Source: Desulfovibrio sp. UBA2564 (lineage in GTDB: Bacteria; Desulfobacterota; Desulfovibrionia; Desulfovibrionales; Desulfovibrionaceae). Taken from it: 10,904 nt of DNA. Within the stretch, counting starts at the first letter, position 1. Each line of letters opens with the position of its first letter. The stretch is from contig DDLU01000047.1 in the NCBI GenBank assembly GCA_002340305.1, positions 1 to 10,904 of the forward strand, given 5' to 3'. A program made the translations under genes and the position numbers. Positions 1 to 6,900 of this stretch are shown one piece after another. Under the pieces are notes generated by a model, which worked only from the letters and a program-made list of their open reading frames with translations, made no database searches and had not been told where the DNA came from.

Positions 1-179
1 GCTTTGGCTTTGAGACCTGTGGCGTTGCAATTGCCATATGTGCTTTGGAAAGCATTATACAGGCTTTGCGGCTTCATCTCGCTGGCAGGGGGGCTGACCG
101 GAGTTCGAGTGGCACATCCGCCAAGCGCGAAGATCACGATCAACAGAATCAGGGCCGTGCAGCGGGAGTTGTAAATCAT
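1..179 (-). CDS. Predicted lipoprotein, N-terminal part (runs off left edge)
   Basis: This is an open frame of 59 codons that continues beyond the window. It begins with ATG at 179-177, and that codon overlaps the TGA stop of the upstream TPR gene (178-176) in an ATGA arrangement, so translation is probably coupled. The protein starts MIYNSRC, has a hydrophobic stretch at residues 8-19 and a lipobox ALGGC with the modified cysteine at residue 22. Ala follows the cysteine rather than Asp, which by the usual +2 rule suggests the outer membrane. The mature part is Pro/Ser-rich and then reads SLYNAFQSTYGNC. Its place after a TPR lipoprotein and the small-lipoprotein start would suit a LolB-like or DUF4292-like outer-membrane lipoprotein, but too little is visible to decide. 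Lipoprotein status is well supported; the family is a guess. Confidence 0.75.
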   Translation of the reverse strand, partial: MIYNSRCTALILLIVIFALGGCATRTPVSPPASEMKPQSLYNAFQSTYGNCNATGLKAK

Positions 180-1927
180 AAAGCTTTAATTTTTTGGCGA
201 ATCTGATCAGCGTTTTCAGGCTTAAGTTTGAGAGCTTTACGGTAGCCTTTGGCTGCGGATTTCTTTTTGCCCAATGCAGCAGCAATGTCGCCGTAATGGT
301 CCCAGAGTTCCGGCTGTTTGGGGCGCAAAGAGACTGCGCGCTTGATAATTTTCCAAGCTTCTTCGAAATTACCCATGCGGTAATTTACCCAGGCAAGTGA
401 ATCGAGAATGTAGCCGTTATCCGGTTCCAGTCTGTTGGCTCTACTGATCAGAACCATGGCCCGGTCGAGCTGTTCGTTGCGGTCTGCAAGGATGTAGCCG
501 ACAAAATTTAGGGCATCTGCGTGATCCGGGAATCTGGAGATAATCTGTTCCATGTACTTTAAAGTCTGGTCCAGATTTCCTTCCTGTTCTTCCATCACGC
601 CGAGCTGGAAAAGAATTTGCGGATGTCCGGGGACATTATCATTGCCGCGCAGCAGGGCTGCTTTAGCGGATTTGCTGTCTCCGGCTTCTGAGTGCAGCCC
701 AGCTTCCAGCAGATAGAAATTTACTGCATCAGGAAATTTTTCTTCACCGGCCCTGATAATTTCAAGGGCTTCCTTGTAGCGGTCAAGATCCATGAGCAGG
801 TGCGCCCGGAATTGCAGGCTGCGGTCGTAATGCTCGCTTTTTGTGGAAATTTTATTGAGATAGCTTAGTGCCTTCGCCGGATCATCTTCTCCTTCGTAGG
901 CAATGGAGGCCTTATAGAAGTAGTATGAATCGGGGATGGTTTTCTGCTGTGCAAACAGGTCCAGCAGGATGGAGGCCTGCCCGTAAAATTTTCCGCTGAT
1001 GAACAGCTGCGCAGCTTCCAGCAGAAAGGATTTGTTGCGCGGACCTTCCATGGCCAGCTTAAGTGCTCTTTCCGGGTTGTTAAGCTTGAGGCAGAGCTCC
1101 ATGAGGCGCAGTCTGATATGACTGGAAACATCCGGGAACTTAAGCATCTTGGTGTAAATTTTTTCAGCAGCGTCGTAATCTTTTTCCGTTTCGTACATGT
1201 AGGCCAGTTCGCCCCATGCTTCAATGAAATCGGGTTTTGCTTTGACTGCCCGGTTCAGGCTGCGGATGGCCTGTCTGGTCAGCCCCAGTCCTGCGCTTGC
1301 TTTGGCATGCAGGTAATGAATCTGCGGAGTTCTTTTATCTTTGGGTATGACTTTGAGGATATCAAGAGCCTGCGCAAATTTCTTTTGTTCGAGATATATA
1401 CGGGCCAGATGTCCGGTAGCGATAATATCGTCAGGATTATGGTGCAGGTAATCTTTGAGCACACCTTCGGCGGCATCGTTACGGTTATCCACCAGATAGG
1501 TGTTGGCCAGACTGATATTCAGGTCACGGCTGTTGGGATATTTTCCAAGTGCTTCCTTAAGGGTCGCCCTTGCTTCATCAATCTGCTGGGTAGTCCAGTA
1601 AAGAGCGAATTTGTCGAGATAAAGATTTTCCTGCGGCTCATTGGCAATGATCCGGTCAAGAACGGTCATTGCTTCTTTTTGCAGTCTCGCAACTTCATTG
1701 ATTTTCCGGGGTGTTTTCAGACCGCTCAAGGTTTGTCCCAGTCTTGAGCGGTAATCCATGTAGACCAGATAATCGTATGTCAACTGCGCATCAGGGCTTA
1801 GAGGCATCCTGAATTGCGGTTGGGTGGCGGTCTTCGATGCGCAGCCCTGCAGCAGAAGTATGGCAAGCAGGGCGGCGACAGCTAGATATTTTAGCGAACA
1901 GCGGGATGAGCCGGTTGTTTGTCTCAT
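176..1927 (-). CDS. TPR-repeat lipoprotein
   Basis: This 583-residue protein has a lipoprotein signal peptide: a basic start, a hydrophobic core at residues 14-26 and a lipobox LLQGC with Cys29. The rest, from about residue 85 to 580, is a chain of roughly 34-residue helical repeats with TPR consensus positions. Examples are AWGELAYMYE, DALNFVGYILAD, YILDSLAWVNYRMG and a final ALGKKKSAAKGYRKALKL. Such superhelical scaffolds bind other proteins; here it would sit in the periplasm, anchored by lipid to a membrane, probably the outer one (Ala at +2). The start is supported by GAAAGG five bases upstream and by the 4-base ATGA overlap with the stop of the HD-domain gene. A 4-base overlap also joins it to the next lipoprotein, so the two may act together in envelope or lipoprotein handling. 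The binding partner cannot be read from the sequence. Confidence 0.9.
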   Translation of the reverse strand: MRQTTGSSRCSLKYLAVAALLAILLLQGCASKTATQPQFRMPLSPDAQLTYDYLVYMDYRSRLGQTLSGLKTPRKINEVARLQKEAMTVLDRIIANEPQENLYLDKFALYWTTQQIDEARATLKEALGKYPNSRDLNISLANTYLVDNRNDAAEGVLKDYLHHNPDDIIATGHLARIYLEQKKFAQALDILKVIPKDKRTPQIHYLHAKASAGLGLTRQAIRSLNRAVKAKPDFIEAWGELAYMYETEKDYDAAEKIYTKMLKFPDVSSHIRLRLMELCLKLNNPERALKLAMEGPRNKSFLLEAAQLFISGKFYGQASILLDLFAQQKTIPDSYYFYKASIAYEGEDDPAKALSYLNKISTKSEHYDRSLQFRAHLLMDLDRYKEALEIIRAGEEKFPDAVNFYLLEAGLHSEAGDSKSAKAALLRGNDNVPGHPQILFQLGVMEEQEGNLDQTLKYMEQIISRFPDHADALNFVGYILADRNEQLDRAMVLISRANRLEPDNGYILDSLAWVNYRMGNFEEAWKIIKRAVSLRPKQPELWDHYGDIAAALGKKKSAAKGYRKALKLKPENADQIRQKIKAL

Positions 1928-2712
1928 AAAAGCCTTTCAGGTTCTTCCTGCGGAAGATATTTGGGATCTTTGGATAATTCGACCAGCTTATCATAGATTG
2001 CAGAGCCGATGTTGATGCCCTGAGCGATCATTTCAGGACCGTATTCCTTTCCGGTTTCAGTACGGAAGGTGGATTCAATGGATTTGATGATTTCAAGACC
2101 CTTAGGGAATTTTTCAATAATCTCCTCAGCAGTCCAGTCTTCGTAATCACATATTTCCCAAAGTGTAGTGGAGAAATTATCCGGACCCCAGCGGAATTTA
2201 TCCGCATCATAGAGTGCGCCGCTTAAAAGGGCCAGCTCGGGGTCATTATCAATGGGTTTCTCCGGTTTGAAAGCTTCGTGGCGGGCAATGGACTCAGCGA
2301 TGAGTTCTTTGTCCCGCTCGGAAAGAGGATAATTATTAAGGATTACCTTGGAGGTTTCGGAGCCGCGGATGGCGTGGTTCTCGTCGAGTCTGCAACTGTC
2401 GTGAAGCAGGCCGCAGAACTGAGCCAGCAGGACCAGCTCGCGTACGCGGTCACTGTCCATGTCGTCACCTTCCTTAAGGATGATGGCTCCGGCTTCGATG
2501 GCTACCTTTTTGGAGTGGTAGATGCCGTGGGCATATTCATCATAAAGAAAAGGAAGAACATCTTCCTGAAGTCTGATGATCAGGGGATGATCGAAAAACA
2601 TATCCCTTGCAAATTCAATCTGGGTTTCCAGATCGCGATAAAAAACAGGTACAGGCAGGGCCGAAGCCATTGCCTTAGCTTCTTTCTTAAGGTCGGTAAG
2701 CAGCTTATTCAT
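1924..2712 (-). CDS. HD-domain protein (predicted metal-dependent phosphohydrolase)
   Basis: This soluble 262-residue protein has no signal peptide or membrane segment. The HD-superfamily metal ligands can be followed in order: His66 in GIYHSKKV, the His104-Asp105 pair in GLLHDSCR, His113 in ENHAIRG, His145 in ARHE, and Asp169/Asp171 in LYDADKFRW. The family hydrolyses phosphate esters (nucleotides, cyclic nucleotides or alarmones); the substrate here cannot be told. The complete ligand set argues for an active enzyme. The ATG at 2712 lies inside the last codons of the sigma-factor gene (8-base overlap, ATGAATAA), with a modest GGA about nine bases upstream, so translation probably depends on ribosomes finishing the sigma factor. 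The stop overlaps the TPR gene start by four bases. The genetic link to a sigma factor and lipoproteins is clear; a functional link is inference. Confidence 0.85.
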   Translation of the reverse strand: MNKLLTDLKKEAKAMASALPVPVFYRDLETQIEFARDMFFDHPLIIRLQEDVLPFLYDEYAHGIYHSKKVAIEAGAIILKEGDDMDSDRVRELVLLAQFCGLLHDSCRLDENHAIRGSETSKVILNNYPLSERDKELIAESIARHEAFKPEKPIDNDPELALLSGALYDADKFRWGPDNFSTTLWEICDYEDWTAEEIIEKFPKGLEIIKSIESTFRTETGKEYGPEMIAQGINIGSAIYDKLVELSKDPKYLPQEEPERLL

Positions 2713-3673
2713 TTTCAGGTATCCAGTCCTGTGAAAAGTCTTTAACTGATTCAGCCAGATGTTCCCTCAATTTTTTCAGCAGTCTTGCTTCAATCTGGCG
2801 AACTCTTTCCCTCGTTACCCCGAACTCTTCACCGATTTCACGCAGTGTTCTGGGCGAATCGGAGAGAAGGCGGTCGTTCAGGATCACTTGTTCCTTTTCA
2901 TTGAGATTTGGAACAATTGCCCTGAGCTGGTCAAGCAGTAATGTGGAAATCTCCTTGTTGGCAAGGGTTTCTTCCACTCCGGGACCAAGATCAGGCAGAA
3001 AATCCATGCGTGTGGCTTCGGAATCCTCCCCGAACTTGAGGTTCAGCGAGAGGTCGTTTTTGGCCAGACGCTGGTCCATTTCTGTAATTTCCTCTTCGCT
3101 GACATTCAGTTTTTTTGAAAGCTCGGAGGTAGTGGGATCAAAGCCTAGAGCCTGTAATCTCTGGCGTTCTTTGTTCAGGTTGTAGAAAAGTTTACGCTGG
3201 GTCTGGGTGGTCCCGATTTTGACCATGCGCCAGTTATCCATGATGTATTTAAGGATATAGGCTTTAATCCAAAACGCAGCATAGTATGAAAATTTGATGC
3301 CTTTATCAGGATCAAATTTATTAACAGCCTTCATGAGGCCGACATTACCTTCCTGAATTAGGTCGAGCACATTTTGCATCCAGCGACGTTGGAAGTCCAT
3401 GGCGATTTTGACCACCAGCCTCAAGTGTGAGGAGACCAGTCTGAATGCTGCTTGCTGGTCGCCGTTTTCCTGCACCTGTTTGGCGAGCTGGAATTCTTCA
3501 TCCGGCTCAAGCAGGGGAAAACGGCTGATCTCCTGCAAATATAAATGGAGAGGGTCCTTGGTGGCGACTTCTCCCTTGGCTCTCGGCGTGGGCAGGAAAT
3601 CGTCCTTGGGAGGAACCTTTACCTCTTCATTTTCAACAGGTTCAAGCTCTAATGGTTCTTCTTTTGATGACAT
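2705..3673 (-). CDS. rpoH: RNA polymerase sigma factor, sigma-32 (RpoH) family
   Basis: This 322-residue group-2/3 sigma-70 family protein directs RNA polymerase to a special promoter set, heat shock in the classical RpoH case. Region 1.2 is at about 39-65 (DPLHLYLQEISRFPLL). Region 2 is at about 80-150, with LDLIQEGNVGLMKAV (core binding) and FSYYAAFWIKAYILKYI (promoter melting and -10 recognition). Region 4.2 is at about 274-303, with the helix-turn-helix TLREIGEEFGVTRERVRQIE. The diagnostic feature is QRKLFYNLNKERQRL at 159-173, close to the E. coli RpoH box QRKLFFNLRKTKQRL, which separates it from RpoD and RpoS. An extra N-terminal segment of about 35 acidic, proline-containing residues precedes region 1.2. 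It is the first gene of an overlapping minus-strand operon and diverges from metH. The ATG at 3673 has no well-placed Shine-Dalgarno; AGGA lies about 16 bases upstream. Whether its regulon is truly heat shock is inferred from family. Confidence 0.88.
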   Translation of the reverse strand: MSSKEEPLELEPVENEEVKVPPKDDFLPTPRAKGEVATKDPLHLYLQEISRFPLLEPDEEFQLAKQVQENGDQQAAFRLVSSHLRLVVKIAMDFQRRWMQNVLDLIQEGNVGLMKAVNKFDPDKGIKFSYYAAFWIKAYILKYIMDNWRMVKIGTTQTQRKLFYNLNKERQRLQALGFDPTTSELSKKLNVSEEEITEMDQRLAKNDLSLNLKFGEDSEATRMDFLPDLGPGVEETLANKEISTLLLDQLRAIVPNLNEKEQVILNDRLLSDSPRTLREIGEEFGVTRERVRQIEARLLKKLREHLAESVKDFSQDWIPENE

Positions 3674-3900
3674 TGGCAGGTTTATATTTTCCTGTTCGAC
3701 TGAAATTATTTGAATATTTTATCGTAAACAAAAGTTCTTATCTGTAACTTACAAGGGTATAGTTTTTATTTGTCCTTTTCAATGTTTTTAAGTATTAGCA
3801 ATTTCACCTTCCTTATAAGACAATTATTCAGCAAAAAATTAATTTTATGATCAGCCTTTCGGTTGAGATTTAAATCAATAAAATTCGTGGAGCCTTAGAC
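3674..3900. promoter_or_regulatory. Divergent rpoH-metH intergenic region with candidate promoters
   Basis: This is 227 bases of AT-rich DNA between divergent starts, so at least one promoter per strand is expected. Plus-strand candidates for metH are TTCTTA (3735-3740) with 17 bases to TATAGT (3758-3763), and TTGTCC (3770-3775) with 17 bases to TATTAG (3793-3798). On the minus strand TTTCAA at 3777-3782 reads TTGAAA; 15 bases on, TATACC (read from 3761-3756) could serve rpoH. All are imperfect matches found by eye, and the candidates of the two strands overlap around 3756-3782, which would make the divergent promoters interfere. No typical heat-shock (CCCCAT-type) -10 was seen. No SAM, SAH or cobalamin riboswitch core was recognised. 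The region as regulatory is near certain; the exact boxes are weak. Confidence 0.4.
3851..3866 (+). promoter_or_regulatory. Small hairpin in the metH leader
   Basis: TCAGCC, loop TTTC, then GGTTGA forms a six-pair stem with one G-U wobble in the plus-strand transcript. It lies 22 bases before the metH Shine-Dalgarno GGAG at 3889-3892, which is itself eight bases before the ATG. No U-tract follows, so it is not a terminator. It may stabilise the leader or bind a regulator; it could also be chance in a 227-base gap. Confidence 0.25.
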
Positions 3901-6321
3901 ATGCCTGATTTTCGCAAAGCCCTCAGTGATGATAAAATATATTTCTTTGACGGTGGTTACGGAACTTTTTTGCAGAGCAGAGGTCTGCCTGCAGGTATGT
4001 CTCCTGAAATGTGGGGTCTGGAGCGTCCGGATGTAATCAAATCCGTACATAAAGATTATGTGGCTGCCGGGGCTAACGTATTGACCACCAATACATTCGG
4101 TGGCAGCAGGCCCAAGCTCGGTGCTGAGGTTGATGTCATCGGTTTGAACCGTGAAATGGCTATTCTCGCCCGTTCAGTTGCCGGGGATAAAGTTTTTGTC
4201 GGCGGTAGCGTCGGCCCTACCGGACATTTTGTGCAGCCTCTCGGTGAAATGACCTTCAAAGAGATGGTCGGGATTTACAAGGAACAGATCACCGGTCTTG
4301 TAGAAGGCGGTGTTGACCTGATTCTCGGTGAAACCCATTTCGACCTTGCTGAAGCGCGCGCTGTCGTCATTGCTGCCCGTGAAGTTTGTGATCTTCCGGT
4401 TGCCCTGTCCATGACTTTTGAATCTCCCGCCGCATGCCTGACCGGAACTCCTCCGGCTACTTTCATTGATACCATGCAGAACATGGGTGTTGAACTTATG
4501 GGTACCAACTGTTCTGCCGGACCGGAGCAGATTATGGAAGTGCTGCAAAACATGCAGCCCCGGCTTTCTTCCCCTTTGCTGGTAGAAGCAAACGCCGGGC
4601 TTCCTGAGCTGGATGAGAACCGCAATACTGTTTTCCGCCTCCAGCCTGAGCCATTTGCTGAGCAGTCCGCTAAATTTGTTGAAGTCGGTGCAAAATTTAT
4701 CGGCGGTTGCTGCGGAACCGGACCCGATCATATCCGCGCTCTGCGCAATAAAGTAGGGGATGCCAGATGGAAGCGTCCTGTGCCGCAGGAAGATTGCCAG
4801 ATGGTCCTGACCTCCCGCGCCCAGTCTGTAAAAATCGGTTTTGAGCAGCGTGGCGTGATCATTGGTGAGCGCATCAACCCTACCGGGAAGAAGCAGCTTA
4901 TCGCAGAACTCCAGAAAGGCCAGTTCACCGAGGCTATGAAATTTGCTGAAGAGCAGATTGCAGTAGGTGCGCCTGTTCTGGATGTTAACGTGGGTGCTCC
5001 CATGGTTGACGAAGTCGAGATTCTGCCTGCTCTGGTTAAAGAAATTTTCGCTCAGCATTCCGCGCCTCTTTCCATTGATTCCACCAACGCGGATGCTGTC
5101 GAGGCAGCACTTTGGGAATACCCCGGCTCTGCGCTGGTTAACTCTATCAGTGGCGAACCCGGACGTATGGAACGTCTTGGGCCGTTGTGCAAGAAGTTCG
5201 GTGCTCCTTTTATTCTGCTGCCAATCGTTGGCAGTAAACTTCCTATTACCTGCGAAGAGAAAGTCGAGGTTGTTTCCGAACTGCTTAGACAGGCAGACGA
5301 AATCGGTATTCCGCGCAGGCTGATTATGGTTGATGCTCTGGCACTGACCGTTTCGTCTAAGCCCATGGCTGCCCGTCACTGTCTTGATTTTATCAAGTAT
5401 TGCCGTGAAGAATGGAACCTGCCCACCGTACTTGGACTTTCCAATATTTCTTTTGGCCTGCCTGCCCGAGAGCTGCTTAACTCCAGCTTCCTGACCCTTT
5501 GTCAGGGACAGGGTATGGCTGCTTTTATTTCCAATCCCAACTCAGCGCGTCTGCGTGAAGCCCTTTACGCAAACGAGGTTATGCTTTGCCGTGATCCGCA
5601 GGCCGAACAGTATATTGACCGCTACGCTGATTGGACTCCTGCCGGTGACGGCGGTCAGTCCGGTGCTGCCGGGGGAGGTAAAAAGGGAGGAAAAACCGGT
5701 GCAGAAAATCTTTTTGATGCTGTAGTCAGAGGGGATCGCGGCTCCATCGTTGCTCTTGTTGAGCGCGATCTTGAAGGTGGTCGTAAACCATTTGAACTGG
5801 TCAACGAAGACCTCATTCCCGCGATCATGGAAGTTGGTGAAAAATACGAACGTAAGGAATATTTTCTGCCCCAGCTTCTCCAGTCGGCAGAAACTTTACA
5901 GAAAGGCTTTGATAAACTTAAACCCTTGCTCGAAGCTTCCGGTGAGGTTGAGGAAAAGGCGACCATCATCATGGCTACCGTTGAAGGTGATATCCATGAC
6001 ATCGGTAAAAACATTGTCTGCCTGATGCTCAAAAACCATGGTTACAATGTAATTGATCTTGGCAAGGATGTCCCTGCCGATGCCATTGTTGATGCTGCGG
6101 AAGAGAGCGGCGCAAAGATTATCGGTCTTTCCGCGTTGATGACTACCACCATGGTCAGAATGGAAGATACCATTAACCTGATTAAGGAACGTAATCTCGA
6201 CATCAAAGTTATGATCGGCGGCGCGGTAATTACCGGAGGATTTTGTGACTCCATCGGCGCAGACGGTTGGTCAACTGATGCCGTGGCAGCGGTGAAGGTT
6301 GCCAAAGACCTGCTTCAGTAA
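3901..6321 (+). CDS. metH: Cobalamin-dependent methionine synthase, short form without AdoMet activation domain
   Basis: The 806-residue cytoplasmic enzyme transfers a methyl group from methyltetrahydrofolate through cob(I)alamin to homocysteine, the last step of methionine synthesis. Three modules are visible. The homocysteine/zinc domain (about 1-285) carries Cys204 in NCSAG and the Cys270-Cys271 pair in GGCCGTG, the three zinc thiolates. The pterin-binding domain (about 315-575) has GERINPTGKK (322-331) and DVNVGAP. A B12 cap and Rossmann domain (about 600-806) have DxHxxG at 697-702 with cobalt ligand His699, Ser744-x-Leu746 in GLSALM, and MIGGA (771-775). A Gly/Lys-rich linker (580-600) joins the last two modules. 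The protein stops where E. coli MetH (about 1,227 residues) continues into the AdoMet/flavodoxin reactivation domain, so reactivation must come from another protein. GGAG eight bases upstream supports the start. The gene diverges from rpoH; an 87-base gap separates it from the thioredoxin gene. Confidence 0.95.
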   Translation: MPDFRKALSDDKIYFFDGGYGTFLQSRGLPAGMSPEMWGLERPDVIKSVHKDYVAAGANVLTTNTFGGSRPKLGAEVDVIGLNREMAILARSVAGDKVFVGGSVGPTGHFVQPLGEMTFKEMVGIYKEQITGLVEGGVDLILGETHFDLAEARAVVIAAREVCDLPVALSMTFESPAACLTGTPPATFIDTMQNMGVELMGTNCSAGPEQIMEVLQNMQPRLSSPLLVEANAGLPELDENRNTVFRLQPEPFAEQSAKFVEVGAKFIGGCCGTGPDHIRALRNKVGDARWKRPVPQEDCQMVLTSRAQSVKIGFEQRGVIIGERINPTGKKQLIAELQKGQFTEAMKFAEEQIAVGAPVLDVNVGAPMVDEVEILPALVKEIFAQHSAPLSIDSTNADAVEAALWEYPGSALVNSISGEPGRMERLGPLCKKFGAPFILLPIVGSKLPITCEEKVEVVSELLRQADEIGIPRRLIMVDALALTVSSKPMAARHCLDFIKYCREEWNLPTVLGLSNISFGLPARELLNSSFLTLCQGQGMAAFISNPNSARLREALYANEVMLCRDPQAEQYIDRYADWTPAGDGGQSGAAGGGKKGGKTGAENLFDAVVRGDRGSIVALVERDLEGGRKPFELVNEDLIPAIMEVGEKYERKEYFLPQLLQSAETLQKGFDKLKPLLEASGEVEEKATIIMATVEGDIHDIGKNIVCLMLKNHGYNVIDLGKDVPADAIVDAAEESGAKIIGLSALMTTTMVRMEDTINLIKERNLDIKVMIGGAVITGGFCDSIGADGWSTDAVAAVKVAKDLLQ

Positions 6322-6408
6322 GCTCTGATATGGATTTTTGAATTCTTTCATGGAATCTGCTACTGCTGTATAGATCATATTGGATATTAAATCCCCGTGG
6401 AGGGAATT
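6322..6408 (+). promoter_or_regulatory. metH-tlpA gap with a strong ribosome binding site
   Basis: No hairpin followed by a U-tract was found after metH, so read-through into the thioredoxin gene is possible. GGAGGG at 6399-6404 is a near-ideal Shine-Dalgarno, five bases before the ATG at 6409. It shows that the upstream in-frame GTG at 6397 is part of the ribosome binding site, not the start. A TATAGAT at 6369-6375 could be a -10 element, but no good -35 partner is 16-18 bases upstream. Confidence 0.45.
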
Positions 6409-6894
6409 ATGAATATATTTAATAAAGCAATACTATTGCCGGTTCTGCTGCTGGTGCTTATGGCCGGATGCAGCAAGGCTGAAACATCTGAGGGTGTTCA
6501 GACCATAAATGCTCAGGGTATTCAGGATGTTATCGCCAAGAATAAAGGTAAGGTAGTGCTGGTTAATTTCTGGGCGACATGGTGTCCTCCATGCCGTGCG
6601 GAGATTCCTGAGCTTATTAAATTACGCAAGAAATTCTCAGATGATGATCTGGTAATAATCGGCGTTTCAGTTGATCAGGACAGTGATGATGTGAATGAAT
6701 TTATGCTCAAGGGTGCCGGGTTCAATTATCCTGTTTATTTTGCCGGAGATGATGTGGGCAGTGCTTTTCGCATTCAATCCATCCCCAGAAGCATGATCTA
6801 CGATCCTGCGGGACAGAGGGTTTTCGATAAGGAAGGAAGCTACCCCGGAGAGATGTTTGAAAGATATACCAATAAGATGTTAAAGGATCGGTAA
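6409..6894 (+). CDS. TlpA/ResA-like thioredoxin-fold lipoprotein
   Basis: A 161-residue protein exported as a lipoprotein: hydrophobic core at residues 7-18 and lipobox LMAGC with Cys21, followed by Ser, which predicts the outer membrane facing the periplasm. The thioredoxin fold carries the redox motif WCPPC (Cys59 and Cys62) in VLVNFWATWCPPCRAEIP, and the expected cis-proline in SIPRS (Pro126). The WCPPC motif and the AEIPEL context are typical of TlpA/ResA/CcmG-type periplasmic disulfide reductases, which reduce apocytochrome c or other thiol proteins using electrons delivered by a CcdA/DsbD-type membrane carrier. No such partner is in this window. I chose the ATG at 6409, not the GTG at 6397, because the GTG overlaps the GGAGGG ribosome binding site. 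Six bases separate its stop from the following acetyltransferase gene, implying co-transcription. The exact redox client is unknown. Confidence 0.9.
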   Translation: MNIFNKAILLPVLLLVLMAGCSKAETSEGVQTINAQGIQDVIAKNKGKVVLVNFWATWCPPCRAEIPELIKLRKKFSDDDLVIIGVSVDQDSDDVNEFMLKGAGFNYPVYFAGDDVGSAFRIQSIPRSMIYDPAGQRVFDKEGSYPGEMFERYTNKMLKDR

Positions 6895-6900
6895 GTTCGG

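Noticed and set aside
1118..1747. Plus-strand 209-codon open frame opposite the TPR gene
   Set aside because: Antisense shadow of TPR repeats; no ribosome binding site or domain seen.
2705..3673. Sigma factor as RpoD or RpoS
   Set aside because: No long RpoD region 1.1 or non-conserved insert is present and the RpoH box QRKLFYNLNKERQRL matches sigma-32 factors.
3674..3900. SAM, SAH or cobalamin riboswitch upstream of metH
   Set aside because: No B12-box-like GCCACTG or SAM-type core was recognised and only one small hairpin is evident; a covariance search would be decisive.
4174..5379. Minus-strand 401-codon open frame opposite metH
   Set aside because: It lies wholly inside a well-conserved enzyme gene, its product shows no family motif, and long antisense frames are expected from biased codon use.
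6397..6408. Alternative GTG start for the thioredoxin lipoprotein
   Set aside because: The GTG overlaps the GGAGGG ribosome binding site that is correctly spaced for the ATG at 6409, and the signal peptide is better from the ATG.
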